Shown: positions 50,201 through 62,945 of the stretch, one piece after another
Position numbering within the stretch: the stretch's first letter is position 1
Layout of the letters: the number at the start of each line of letters is the position of its first letter
NCBI GenBank assembly: GCA_019096065.1
Contig: JAGUCH010000006.1
Location: 4,298,001 to 4,362,000 of the forward strand
Reading direction: 5' to 3'
From: Paracyclopina nana
Taxonomy: Eukaryota > Arthropoda > Copepoda > Cyclopoida > Cyclopettidae
Length of the DNA stretch: 64,000 bases
Notes under the pieces: generated by a model
Seen by the model: only the letters and a program-made list of their open reading frames with translations
The model's database searches: none
Told to the model about the DNA's origin: nothing
Translations under genes and position numbers: made by a program

Positions 50201-51900
50201 GTCTGCCGTTTTTACTCTCGCTCCATGATGTATAGCATAACCTTTTTGGAAAGTCATCGCATTCTGCGTCGTACACAGTGCTCTACCTTAACGCATGGCT
50301 ACTACAGAAATCAGGCCACCATGCAAGCCAGCATGCTTCTTTATACAACAATTTGCCCAACGTGCATTGGAAATGGAAAAAAGTTGGCAAGCTGCTGCAT
50401 TGGAATGCGGGTTGAGCTAGGCAGGGGCCCGTTTGAATTTGGCGGGCTTGTGGAGCGGATTGGCGCCAAATCGCAGTCGTGGCTGTTGTTGTTGTTGTTT
50501 TGGACGCGTTTGCCGCGTCTGAGATGTTCCATAGGCGTGCATCGACCTGAGAGAGCCCCGAGGTGTTTCCTGTGTAGCCAAGTTGAACGCCCTCTCGAGC
50601 AGACTTGAACATCGACAGATGGCACAGCGTTGTTCAAGACTTTTTCGCACACGTTCATTCACCTGCTCCTCTAGCCAATCCTCCATGCATTCAACCAAGC
50701 TCCCTCCCCGTGAAATGCCAACAATCTCGGTCCACCAGAGCAACGACCACCAATGACTCCAACCGAGGTGTCGTCAGCACTTTTACAAATCCCATTTGGG
50801 GCCCCACATGCACTGCCCGCTCGTGCTGCTAGCCAACTTATAAATGCCTCTCTGCATCATACTTACGTAATTCACAAGGCTGTAGTACGTACGTCATTAG
50901 TCTTATTGATGCGGATGTTTTAATTGCAGTTTGTCACGGTCAATAAAGCCGTGAGAAAGCGGCTGTCACATTACGAAGCAGTTGTAAAACTGCTCATTTT
51001 GCCAATAAGCAAACTTGACCACCGCAACAAAGAGGAAAAACGGACGTGGCGCTGGGCTTATTTTTCCTTTTTTGATGCTGGCAGAAAAAACCGTTTCCGC
51101 TTCGAGATCTCGTGAATGTCAGCTTTTGACGACTCAGTTACAGCTTAATCACAAGCCAGAATCCGCATTCATCGGTAGTTCTCTTTTTTCCATGAGGAAA
51201 TACGAGTCAAGTCTGGGGAGACTTGAACGCACGCAAAACTGTTTGATCAAGCAGCAATACATCATCGCACCAAAGCGACTCAAGCGGCCATAATAAACGT
51301 TTCGAGAATGGAATTTGAGTTTTTATGCTGTACGAGGCTCAGACACAATGGCAGAACAATAAGAAAGGCTGGCTGTAGTAAAAATAGACATTCTCCATAG
51401 AGTTCATTTCTTTCAAAATGGACTGATTTATTAGGACGCGCCATCCATTGACTTATGACCGGGCTAATTTACTTCTCAACTCCGTTCAAACACACAGTGG
51501 GTCCGAAAAAAGTGTCGATTAATTAATCGCCGGTGATCAATCTGACCGATAGTACGAATGACGTTTCTGAATCGATCAGAAATTGTATATTTACTCATCT
51601 ACGCGGCCCAGTCCAGAATTGATGAATTCCAACTGATGTTCCAGCTCATTATTCATTCAAAGCAAACCTGAGGTTGTTTTTTGCATCAATTTGTACGAAC
51701 AAATAGCTCGTCAGCCAATACAGAATATAGACATACATCAAACGTACAAGCCACCTAATTAACGGTGAGAAATGGGAGGCTCTTTTCAATTGAACAGCCA
51801 AAGGCTTAATTGAATCATCGTTTAAGCACTGAGTTATTGATGACATTTGACGACGCAGAACAGGCCACCACACCCCTTATTTTCACACCATTAGCACCTC
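44267..51900. other. Intergenic, GC-richer in parts, no supportable gene
   Basis: Several stretches, mainly 46.1-47.1 and 47.7-51.1 kb, are richer in GC and CpG than the AT-rich background and bear many overlapping open frames. The longest is minus 49497-50060, 187 codons, which has no recognisable domain, membrane segment or signal peptide. A frame of this length is about what chance gives in 64 kb. TG runs lie at 45343-45356 and 47469-47482. These could be promoters or diverged exons, but I cannot show it. Confidence 0.45.
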
Positions 51901-54900
51901 TAAAAGGAACATAAAAAACAAGGCAAGGCGTAAAGAAAAACGAGGCCAAGAATGCAAAGCTTTTAATTCATTTATGGCCCCACATTGGGTCAAGAACCTG
52001 CCGAAGCACCCCCCAAAATACCCCATATTGCCCCGCACCAAATAAGAAGAAGTGTCTTGTCAGGTCAAGATCCCCATTTCAGTTCAGAGCAGACAATTGA
52101 CATTCCCATCATCAAGCTTGTTCTGGCCATTTTTCACACTTTTTAGGAGGAGAAGCCGAAGCAAATTGAAAGCCTCCCTTCAAAAAGTCGGTGGTCCCAA
52201 AAGGGATCCTTGGAAATTTGTTGGATCATTGAACCCTTGGCCTTGACTCGACAGCACAGCAACAACAGCAGGACACGTGGTGGAATGACCTGAAACACAT
52301 TCCTAGCGCTTTAACGGTTGGACTGTGGAATACACAGTTGTAAAACCGCAACAACGCAACGACCTACGAAAATTAATGAAAGTTTGCTGGGGAGTAGTAA
52401 TCGATCTGTCACCTGCTCAGGTCCAATTTTCTGCTCGTATAAATTGATTGACTCTAAGGAATGTTTGTTCTGACAAGTCCAGATAACATCATGATCAAGA
52501 GAAGATCCTCAGTTGGCAGCGGCTAAAAAATGGCTGTTCTCCTTTTGAATAACCGTTTTCAGCATTTTTGTGGCCACCCAGATTTTTGCACTTGTGCGAG
52601 AGTTGAAGGACCCCGCGAGTTCACTCAACTCAGGCAGCCTACAAGTATGGAATTACCGCCGCGAAGAAAACAAGACAGAAAGTGCAATTCGTGTTGTCAT
52701 CGCGCGACGAAATGCATCTTGGGCCAACTTTCTGCGACATCAAATCCACGCCTTCCTTTCCTTTTTATGCCTAGAGTATCACCCCCCGCCCGCCCAAAGC
52801 TATTTACTGCCTGCTAAAAACACGTGGCTCGGAAAAAAGTGGCAGAAATAACCTTCAGCCTAAATATTGGACTGAAAAATGGCATGACAGCAAATAATTC
52901 ATAGCTTGATTGGAAAAAAACCGCACGTTTTTGGTACAAAATATGGCGCTGCCCTCCCCCTTCCCAACCCTCGGTTTAAGCGGGTCGTTTTGGCAATGCC
53001 AGGTTTTTTTTCTAATTTTCCCCTCGCGAAAAAGCATAAACAGGGCACACATGCTTTGCATGGTTTCTCTCGACGATGGTGTGGTTTTGCAACTTCTTGC
53101 TAATAAATTAGGCTTGCCAGTCATTAAATAAAGTGAAAAAATAAATGCAACCAACGTCTGCTATACCTGCTGCACTGGCTGTCAAATAAGTTATGAAGTT
53201 GGGAAGAAAAAAATGCATGTCTAGTACAATTAGCTGGGACGTTTTCAATGAATGAGATTTGTTTCAGATTGCCCTGAATTTTAATGCTCGCGCGCATTCT
53301 TTCACGAGCACCGACTCCACCCTTTCTGCTCAAAGTGGCTGCTAAGTAGCTCTAAATATCACCAGGCGAGCAAATCGTAAAAGCAGGTTTTATGAGGATC
53401 TCATTGAGTTGATTGCAAAGTGGTTTTTAGCACAGTGGGCAATCGAATTCCCATAGCAGGTCCGAAATGGGAAACAGAAGTCGCATTCCTCGAGAAAGTG
53501 CTTTGTGCAGAATCACCAAGCCAAGCCAGCAGCTCTTCTTGTCTGTGGGTTTCATCATGATTTATGGCACGAAAAAAGTGCTTACGTAGCCTATCAGCGA
53601 GTGCAGTACTAAAGTAGCAGTATATGCCTACTTTTCTCAGAAATGCAATCTTTGCTTGCAACATTGAGGGTGAAAGGCACGAGATATAAATTCCAACTGC
53701 CATGAATTCCAAGTGCTCATTGGTAATAATTTTTTTCAGGTAAAGGCGTGCCCTATAAAAAGTTCAGAATGTACACCAGATGGCCGGAAAAAAGAGGCGA
53801 GGTGATCTTTTCTCTCGAAGGCTGATTTTGCCATAAATAACAGTGCATCAACACTTTTCCTGGTAGCAAACACAAATTGCCATGTGCTCAACAACAAAAG
53901 AATCCAATTAAAAAACTGTAACTGCTGCTGTAAAGCAAAGTGAATTTATGGAAGGGAAGGCATATTTTTGGTCGACAGCCACTCTTTTTGAAATGTGTTC
54001 AAGCTATGTGACAAAAAATGGAAACTTTCCTTTTGCCACAACTAAAAAGGGAGGCTGGAGCGTTCCGTCGGCGATCTCAAGATAATTCCAGTAATTTAAC
54101 TTTAATGAAGCCGAATAGGTGAGAAAATGTCGCTTGTTCCCACTTGGCTGGTCATAAAAAGCAAATAAGGAAAAAACTCCAAAATATACGCTTCCACACA
54201 ATTGGAACCCCTTTGCAATAATTTTTATGCCAATACGTGTCAAAATGATTTTTGTTGGTTTTCCTGTACAAATAAAGATTTGGGAAAAAGTCCAGGCTAG
54301 GCATGTGGAATGCCAATAATTTTTCCTAATTCTTTTCTTTCACAAGAGAGATGGATCAGATTAGCAAAACAGCTATCATCTCAGCATCAGTTGGAAAAAG
54401 CCAAGCCACAAAACAAATGAGCAAGTGGCAGCTCACAGACAAGCAAGTATGTGAAAATAAACAATTGTTTGGGGCATAAAAATATTTCCCTTTCCTGACA
54501 AGAATCTAAAAAAGGTTGGCATACTCAATAACAAACCATTCCCATGAAGCCACACAAAAAACTAAAATTGAGGTGATTCCTTACCGAATTTGACCCTGCA
54601 GCAACAAACGTTGTGTAAAAGCCGATGTAGGCAAGTTTTTTAAGTTTTTGCCGCCATAAAATTGTGGATGATGTTGGTGCGAGACGATTTTTTCTGACCT
54701 TAAGGAATTTTTACGATTCGCATGTGAAAGAAGCGAAAGCTGCATGCGATTTCGATCAAACTGGCGGTGGCAGCAGCAGCATTGCGATAAAAAGTTGTTG
54801 TTTGCCAACCTCATTTCCGTTTTTTCGGTTGCTCCTTTTTATGGCCTCGTCTTCTTCTCCTTGCTCGTCGTCATCGCCACTATTGTCAGATTCACATAAG

Positions 54901-57900
54901 CAATCGATCATGCTCGTGTTAAATAGTGAAGGCAAGTATTCGGCCAATTTCCTCTCCACGATCCTCTCTACTCTATTAGAGAAATGGCTGCAAACAACAA
55001 TGGCGTCAAAATGCGGTTGTTAGCTCCCATAAATCATGGCCAATGACAATAATCACAGTCTCGTGACAAATTCAATCTTAACAGCAATTAATTAAGAAGC
55101 GTCAACACTCAGTGATGAGGCGTAATTTCCGTGAAAAGGTGATAATTATTTGGTTGAAAAGAAGCATAGTACACAAAGCCCGAGGCCATTATTTGGACTG
55201 ATTCTGCTGTTGTTGTGCTCTGAGAAAACACGTTTTTCTGTCAAGATTGCCTTGCGACTTTATACACATCTGCATTGCCTTGTCACCGCTGTGGTACATA
55301 GTAGTGCGAGTAAACCATGAAGCCTAAATAACTTCTTCTGTTATTAGTGACCATAAACTAGACACCAGACTCGTAAACTGCAAAGTTGCTAGCTTTCTGC
55401 ATAAGCATCTCGTCTCGTCTGACGAAGAGGCCATAAAAACGAATGATTTTCATGATAACTTTACTCCACACTTTATATATACGATTTTTAAAAAAGCAGA
55501 AAAGGCGCTAATGATTATTTGGCCCTTGCATAATCTCCAATAAGTGGAGGCCCCCTGGAGGGAAAAAAGCATCAGACCTATTTACGACGACAGGCCCACT
55601 CTCAAAAGCATGGTGGTGGCAGCACGGCCACAGCAGCAGTCTGTGTATGTAACTGTCTGGTGTGCCAGATTCAGCTGTGGCCTAGGCCTACTTTTCGTTT
55701 GTTGCACTCTCTCAGTCCATTGACTTTTCTTCCAGTACCGCCGCCATGTGGGCCAAAACCGCAAGAAGATATGCACATGGGAGGATGGAGGAGGCAACGA
55801 CCGGTGAATTTTGTGCCAGTTGGAATTTTTTACGCGCGTGCACTCTCCAGAGAGGATTTTTGGTTTCCACACAGTACTGCATACCTTCTACGTCGTCGTT
55901 ATCGTCGTTGCTGCCACCAGAGTTCAACCACCTCATTCAATATCCAGAAATTCCTCTTCTTCTTTATACCATATGTGAGTAGTGGAGGTCTCCCAGACGC
56001 TGATGAGGTCCACTCGTACATATTTTCATTAATTGACTGCATGCACACAAAACAGCTCCAAGTGTGAAGAAAGGGCAGTAAAGTTTACGAGGAGGAGCCG
56101 GAATTAACACGTGAACGCCATGTTCGGTGTGTTAAAGGAGAATTCCCTTTGCTTGGGTACAAACGAAGCCAATTGTCTTTATGAGAAAATCCAACGAGCT
56201 GTGGGAGAAATATGCGCTGTGTTGACAGGAGGAATCCTTTATCATGTACCATAAACTTACCAGCCAATTCATTCATGGCAAAGTGGCTGCCATTTTTTTT
56301 CAAAGCAGCTAGTTGGCAAATGATGCACCCAAGCAAAGAGGAAGATCTGCAAGAGGAGTTCAAAGGTTATGTAACCGAATAAGTTAGCTCGTTTGCCTTG
56401 CTACGAAATTGGTGTGGTCAGAATTAGGCGTCGAGCCATATCAGACAGATGTTGAGGCCCAGCAGCTCACCACCAACAGTTTTGGCATTGGGACTTTTTA
56501 CGTCACATCATCACCAGCTCTGTTGTTATAATCTTTTTCACAGGTGTCTTCTCATCTTGCTGCAGTAGCAGCAGCCCGGTGTGGAAAAAACGGCTGTTCT
56601 TTCCGGTGGTTTTCAAAGCAACGGACTTGGTTGTTATTTTGCTGTTGCGATGCCTCAGTTCGTTTACCTTTAGGTCCAGAAGGCAACGAACTTGGTTCAG
56701 GTTTGGGCCACAAAAATTATATTGATCATGAGAATGAACTGCACTGTAAAGGTAGTAAAAGCGTTACATTAGCTGATATTTGCAAAAATGCCAATAAAAA
56801 ATTTACAAACCCTTTTGATTCCAATCAATGCACGCTATTTAGCTACTAGGCACAATAGAAGAAGTGGTTTCCTCAGCAGCAACCATGAACAGCTTTTTTA
56901 TGGCCCTCTGAAATTGAAAAGAACGAAGTTATCTTGAAAAAACTACGAAGTGACGAAGTACGTATAAGAAAAGAGCAAGATGGGAGCATTTTTGCACAAA
57001 CTGCAACTCGAATTCGCAGAAAAATTTAGTGGTTTTTGCAAGGTGCTTCTTTTATGGCTGGTAAAAATGCATCTTTGGCGAGCGTAAAATTCCAAAAATT
57101 GCACATTCCCCTAAATCGCGCGTTTTATGGCTGCCGATACTTTGTGGGATTTCAGCAAAAAAAACACCTAACAAAATGGTTGGAAAATCGTAAACGCAAA
57201 AAATATACCTCACACCCACAAAAAAAGACGTCTTGCTCCATTTTTCCCTCAAAATTGTGATGGCTTTCAGACTCACGACTTTAATTAATCCAATTGGTCC
57301 AATTTTTGCCTCGTCATTGGTCCAGCCGACATTGTTCATTAACTCTAAATTAATTAATTTGTCAAGGAAAAATCTCAGACTTTTCAGTTGCGCAAGTCAT
57401 CCCTTGCGGCGAGGATTAACTGATTAAGTCAGCTGACGACGCTCGCGCGCAATAACAACAACAAATGGAACGCGGCAAAATTCAAAACCAATTCATACGC
57501 AGAGTAAATAGAAAGGAAAAAAAACTTTCAGAATAATGTTTTCCCACTTCGTTTCACACAATTTGTGCTATCATTGATTGCAGTATACTGTACGATTTGC
57601 TCGCGAGTAATTGAAACTTCACAATTGTTGCTTGAATTGTTTTTTCCATTTTACGCATTGCGTGGACTGAAGAAATCGTCAGAGCGTGGAACGGTTGCAG
57701 AATTAGGTGATAATGCTGGATTTTTCAACGGAAATAAAATCATGCATGCAGCCAATAATCGTCCAATTTTCAGCCACTTCTGAATGCAAGCTTGGCCATG
57801 GTAGTGGCGCGAGCAATGACAAGCCAAAAATAGACCAAAACAAAGAAGAAATGCATAGCACGCCATATTATTCACACCTCAGGCATCAGTCAGTGATAAT

Positions 57901-59509
57901 AATTCCAACGGCAATTTTCATAACTCAATTATGGAACCATGGCAAATGGCATGCAGCAAATGTAATAATTGCCAGGGCTGAAATTAGCCCACGAAGAAGA
58001 AGAAGACGATACGGTATGATATAAAACATGACCATTATTTGAATGACGCCGAGCAGAAAAGTGCGTAGTAATTGCCTCTTAGAGGTAGAAAAAGGGGGGT
58101 AAGAGGCAAAAAACTGAAATCTCATCATCTCATGATAACTTGTGGATAAGATGTGACGCAAAACTCCAATATGATATGAAAGTAGCTGGGGTGGCATTTG
58201 TCATCACAAAAAATCAAGGCTTATCTGCTGTCATCTAAAAAGTAGCATTTTTTGCCACCACCTATAAGCTTAGCTGCCTTTTTCATGATGAAGTAGGCTC
58301 ATGTACGCGTCTCAGTTCCCTGAGCATTTTGAATAGTTGAGGCCTCTTTTGTATAATTGTATGGACTTGAATTTCAAGCTCGATTAGCCAGGCAAGTTTT
58401 ACGAGATATCAAGACCTCAAATCTGAGCTCTATATCATGCCATGATTGGGCCAGGTCAGCAACATTGACAAATGAGGGCAATGGGACCGCCATAAAATGG
58501 CGGCCTTAATGAGGCCACACTGAGCTGTAAACGCATAAATGGTCAAGCGAGTAAAATAACAGCTGAGCAAAAAGTGCGCGCGGCGGCGGCGTGAGAATAG
58601 CCCAAAACGGTTCTCACATCCATCTCTAGTCGAAGATTCTTCTCATTTCTTGCTGATACTATGTGAGATGAAATATGTCTTTCGCGTTCTTCAAAAAAAC
58701 TGAAGATAATGTGGCATGAAGCATGCTAAAATTAAAAGAGATCTGAACGCGCCAAACCAGCGGAAGTCGGAATTGAAAGGCTTAAGTCTTTGGTGGTAAA
58801 AAATGGTGCCAAAAGGGGCTCTTTTTTTTCAAAGATGACGATGATCAACTTTTCAGCGGAAGCAGAAATTACTGAAGATCAACATTATTTTAGTAGTCGC
58901 CAAACCGACAGGAAACGCGGTTGCCTTCGAATTGTAGTTCATGCAGGTCGTTGCACTTGCTGAAGTAGCAAATGTAAAAAATTGCGCGGGCTTTTCAAAG
59001 TCTTTTATTAGGAGAAATTTTGCCAGTACCTCAACGAAAATAATGCTTTGGTAGCGTGGAAAAGGGGCTGGAAAACCACAACGATTATGGCTCATTTTCA
59101 CAATGTTGGACTCGTTCTCGAATTTAGATATAGCTTTAAAAAAATAACGATTTTCTACCTATAGCAGTAACGGTAGGTCAACAAACTTGTTGGAGTGGCG
59201 CAAAAGTAAACAGAAATTCTGGTGCGCAAAACCAAGTAAAACTTCACTAATGGCTTCATAAATTACAGCCCAAAATAGATTAATTGTCCAACGTGGCAAG
59301 ATAGAACAATTAAAGTATGGCCAGGAGGTGCGAATTCAAGCTATGTAGTTAATCTAATTACACTGCTTTTTATGACAGCTTGCAAATTCGTAGGGCTCTT
59401 GTTAGTTTTTATTGCCACTTTTGAAAGATGAATGAGCCATTAGAAAATGAAGGAGAACCGCAAAGTGCCGCATGTCGACTCAATAAGACTTTGATGAATA
59501 AAAAAGGGG

Positions 59510-59514
59510 AAAAA
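59510..59514 (-). terminator. Pol III terminator TTTTT of tRNA-Gly
   Basis: Five T residues on the minus strand begin 3 nt after the discriminator base, the expected RNA polymerase III stop signal. Confidence 0.85.
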
Positions 59515-59517
59515 TAT

Positions 59518-59588
59518 TGCATCGTCCGGGAATCGAACCCGGGCCGCCCGCGTGGCAGGCGAGCATTCTACCACTGAACCAACGATGC
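59518..59588 (-). tRNA. tRNA-Gly (anticodon GCC)
   Basis: 71-nt minus-strand tRNA with a perfect 7-bp acceptor stem (GCATCGT with ACGATGC), discriminator A at 59518, and the anticodon GCC in loop CTGCCAC (anticodon complement at 59554-59556). The sequence is nearly identical to the conserved animal tRNA-Gly(GCC). Internal box A (TGGTTCAGTGG, 59571-59581) and box B (GGTTCGATTCC, 59529-59539) are canonical. There is no intron and CCA is not encoded, as expected for a eukaryotic nuclear gene. It decodes GGC and GGU. Confidence 0.98.
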
Positions 59589-60570
59589 CTTCTTGTTAAT
59601 GAGTAATTTTGGTAAGTATTTAAATACTGTTTCCACAAGAATAAAAGTCGAGAGATAAACTGGTTGATCCAGTGGCCGAAATGTTGATAATTGGCTTATT
59701 GTTATACTGATGACGTGTTATGAAAGCTTGGTGGTCTTGATCGATCCCAACATTTTTTGCTTCACTTTAATTCTCTCTAATGTGTTTCTCGCGTCAGTCT
59801 CTACTTCATGACAAATGGTCGAATATATAGTCAAGAAAAGGAAACATTCCGTTGTAATAATTTCCTCCTGTAATGGCTGAGCAAACAGCCGCCATATGAC
59901 ATTGCGATCATTTTCTTTTGATAATTAATCAACCAGGTTCTCACCTAAACCTACTTCCCTGATATACCTAAAGTCCTCCCGAGATTTTTCCCAAGGCTGC
60001 AGTACACTAGGCACTTTAGAACAACTGACACATTTGCTGCTAATGGCTTATCTATATATCTTTGCGAACCGAACAAGAATTAAGTGCTTTTAACGCGGAG
60101 TACAAGCGCCTCAAAATATTGATATCAATAAAAAAAATTACCAGAAGACCTTTTGTTGAAAAAATGAAAAACTGTCTGCAAGGGAAGGTGCCAAAAGAAA
60201 TAAATTATGGCTGTGGACTGCGACCATAACTGGCAATATATTTATGGCTGGCTTTTTTCTTAATCACCTAAAAAAGAAGCAGTGATGACTTTGTACTTCG
60301 TACTATGCTAATGAAGTTGGTCAACTGAGTTCTGAGAAAACCACAAATCTTTGACGAAGCTGTAAAGTATTTTATGACGACTGCGTGCTAGGCAAATTAT
60401 TTAATTTGTTGGAACAACCGCAGAAACCATTATGATTATCAAAATCCATTTTTTCCAGCAATTAGCAAATTCTGCGAGAGAAAAAATGCCTGTTGGAAAA
60501 ATCACGTTGCAGCTGGGAATTACATTTCATGGCTACTTTTCAATATATGTACTTCCACCGCACCCCTAAG
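59589..60570. other. Intergenic, no supportable gene
   Basis: AT-rich DNA between the tRNA and foldback element C. It holds two TTATGGC sites (60205, 60242) and no open frame of note. Confidence 0.5.
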
Positions 60571-60832
60571 GGGTGAACTTTTTATGTTAGAAAGTCAAGT
60601 CGTTTTAAGTTAGACACGCCAAGTTACTTTAGGTTAGACAACGTCTATGCTTTAGTGTAGACACCTTTTGGCATAGTTGGATTTTGTTAGAAAGTCAAGA
60701 TATTTTTATTTAGACACCTTTTGGCATAGCACTTTTAGCGTAGACAGATTTCAAGGACTAGTATACTTTATGATAGACACCTTTTGGCACAGTACTTTTT
60801 GAGTAGACACAAATTAGTGACTAGTATGTTTT

Positions 60833-61054
60833 AGGTTAGACACCTTTTGGTACAGTACTTTAAGCTTAGACACACCAAGACGTTTTAGGTTAGACACCTT
60901 TTGGTACAGTACTTTTAGCTTAGACACACCAAGACGTTTTAGGTTAGACACCTTTTGGTACAGTACTTTTAGCCTAGACACACCAAGATGTTTTAGGTTA
61001 GACACCTTTTGGTATAGTACTTTTAGCTTAGACACACCAAGACGTTTTAGGTTA
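60833..61054. repeat. 54-bp tandem array (left arm of element C)
   Basis: About four copies of a 54-bp unit running from TTAGGTTAGACACCTTTTGG through ACAGTACTTTTAGCTTAGAC to ACACCAAGACGT, with few mismatches. Being a multiple of three, the unit reads as an 18-residue repeat (KVSNLKRLGVSKLKVLYQ) on the minus strand, and its inverted partner on the plus strand at 61387-61520 reads the same. Confidence 0.9.
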
Positions 61055-61066
61055 GACACTGGGTTA

Positions 61067-61194
61067 TCAAGCTTTGCATTTTTTGGGTTTCAAGCTTTTT
61101 CAAGTTTTTCATAATTTGGTTCAAGCTGGGTTTTAGCTTCAGGCTTTGCAGTTTTAGGGTTTCAAGCTTTTTCAAGTTTTCAAAATTTGGTTCG
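61067..61194. repeat. 72-bp direct duplication in the spacer of element C
   Basis: The phrase GGGTTTCAAGCTTTTTCAAG occurs at 61085 and 61157, each preceded by GGCTTTGCA-like and followed by AATTTGGTTC-like sequence, giving two copies 72 bp apart. Confidence 0.85.
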
Positions 61195-61801
61195 TCAGTA
61201 ATTCGTCAGAGTGACAAGAGCTTATTCAAGAAAGTAGACAAATTGTTGGCATTCTGCATAAAACTAGTATTGCTCTTTTACATTACTTCAAATTATGATT
61301 AATTAATGCATCATTATGATTTTCATAAAAGAATTATCAGGGACTTTTCAAGTGGGGTGTGTCTTGACATGTCTTATCTAATAGTGCTATGCCAAAAGGT
61401 GTCTAACCTAAAACGTCTTGGTGTGTCTAAGCTAAAAGTACTGTACCAAAAGGTGTCTAACCTAAAAGGTCTTGATGTGTCTAAACTAAAAGTACTGTAC
61501 CAAAAGTTGTCTAACCTAAAATGTTCCTGTCACAAAAATGGTGTCTACTTTAAAAGTGCTATGCCAAAAGGTGTCTAACTTAAAGCATACCAGTTATTCA
61601 GATTTGTCTAACCTAAAAGTACTATGCTAGTGTGTCTAAATTAAAACATCTTGACTTTCTAACAAAATCCAACTATGCCAAAATGTGTCTATGCTAAAAC
61701 ATGACAGTCATGAAAAATGTGTCTAACCAAAAATGACTATGCCAAAAGGTGTCTAACTTATTCCGACTGTACAAAATGTGTCTAGCTTAAAGATGGCACC
61801 C

Positions 61802-62394
61802 CCACTAAGCAATATGGCCCAACCAGGAAAAATGAAGTTTCAATTGTTCCTGTTGGACCTAAAACTAGTAGTAGTTTTCGATGCTCATCTACGACTAGTT
61901 CTTAGCAAACATCTCTCAGTATGTGCCAAATTAGTCAGCATGCCTTGTTAATGCGAAGTCTCATATGCTGACATTTTTTTTATGCTTTCAGCCTCAAAAA
62001 CTTGTCAGCATGCCTGGAGATGTCGATCAACTGCTGCAGTGGCTCCGGTGCTGCTTGTGTTTTGACTATTACATTCTTTGTTGGGCTTGGAATGGTTGGT
62101 ATCGAAAACAATTAGTACCGAACTGAAATATGAGTGGTGAAGGTCGAAAACTAGTAGTTGCCACAAAACAGTCATTCCGGCCACGACCTCAGTACGGCGT
62201 CTGCATGGCCTCACGAGGATGCATTTTTGGCTGCCATTTATGTTTATTTGTTGCTGTTATTATCACAATAAAATTTGCACTTAGTTATGTACACTCGAAA
62301 TGGTTAATATAATATTTCATCTGCAACAATGCATTCATTGCTTAGAAGTCGAGGGTTCAGTCTCCGAGGAGGACGAACCAGTCAGCAGCTCATC
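61802..62394. other. Intergenic, no supportable gene
   Basis: Short open frames only, the longest about 69 codons, none recognisable. Confidence 0.5.
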
Positions 62395-62945
62395 CGGGAT
62401 GCTCGTCCTTGGCAACAATACCTTCAAAACCTTGGTCCAAACTTGTCTTTCCCGCATCCAAAACGGCCCGCTTCTTCGAGTTGATTTCAGCAGCGCCGAG
62501 CTCGTAGTCCAAGGCTTGTCTTATTCGAATCCAAACTTGTCTTTCCCATAGTCGAAAATTGCCGGCTCCCGAGTCGATTTCGGCAGCGCAGCGCCGAGCT
62601 CGTAGTCTCCAAGCCAAGCCTGAGTTTTTGCCAAAGTCCAAGGCCCCAGAGCCTGCCTTATTCGAATCCAAACTTGTCTTTCCCGTAGTCCAAAATGGCC
62701 CACTTCTTCGAGTTGATTTCGGCAGCGTTGAGCTCGGCCCCTGATCGAGCTTGTCTTATTTGAATCCAAACTTGTCTTTCCGGTAGTCCAAAATCGCCGG
62801 CTCCGAGTTGATTTCAGCAGCGCCGAGCCCGCGTACTCTTCAAGCCTGAGTTTTTGCCAAGTCCAAGCCCCCTGAGCTTGTCTAATTCGAATCCAAAATT
62901 GGCCGGCTCCCGAGTCGATTTCGGCAGCGCCGAGCTCGTAGTGGC
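62395..62945. repeat. GC-rich complex tandem repeat of about 95 and 130 bp units
   Basis: The phrase TCCAAACTTGTCTTTCC begins near 62436, 62530, 62667 and 62764, with a shortened copy near 62891. Between copies come TCGATTTCGGCAGCGCCGAG and, in the longer units only, CCTGAGTTTTTGCCAAGTCC. Units alternate between about 95 and 130 bp according to whether that insert is present. The minus-strand frame of 161 codons and those opposite it all follow the repeat, so I do not call a protein, although a repeat-domain exon cannot be excluded. Confidence 0.85.

Larger units (their letters stand above)
51972..60248. promoter_or_regulatory. Cluster of TTATGGC sites
   Basis: TTATGGC or its complement occurs at about 51972, 53562, 53830, 54653, 54839, 55430, 56898, 57052, 57125, 58489, 59085, 60205 and 60242, mostly within TTTATGGC. 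With independent bases at about 60% AT roughly one would be expected in this length. TTTATGGC is close to sites preferred by posterior Hox (Abd-B class) and Caudal/Cdx homeodomains. A regulatory role is inference; an old repeat or base-context bias is the alternative. No protein-coding gene was found in this stretch. Confidence 0.3.
60571..61801. mobile_element. Foldback-like element C, large inverted repeat with tandem-repeat arms
   Basis: The left arm (60571-61060) and right arm (about 61370-61801) are inverted copies. Both contain the single-copy phrase TTGGATTTTGTTAGAAAGTC (in inverse on the right), so they pair along their whole length and not just through the repeat. Each arm contains tandem units around TTAGACACCTTTTGG. 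Termini read GGGTG on the left and CACCC on the right, flanked by CCCCTAAG (60563-60570) and CCACTAAG (61802-61809), a possible 8-bp target duplication with one mismatch. The spacer has a 72-bp duplication. No transposase is present. The minus-strand 81-codon and plus-strand 90-codon frames merely translate the repeat. Confidence 0.75.

Noticed and set aside
60814..61578. Repeat-protein frames on both strands (KVSNLKRLGVSKLKVLYQ)
   Set aside because: They follow the 54-bp unit of an inverted-repeat element, have no flanking coding sequence, and appear symmetrically in both arms.
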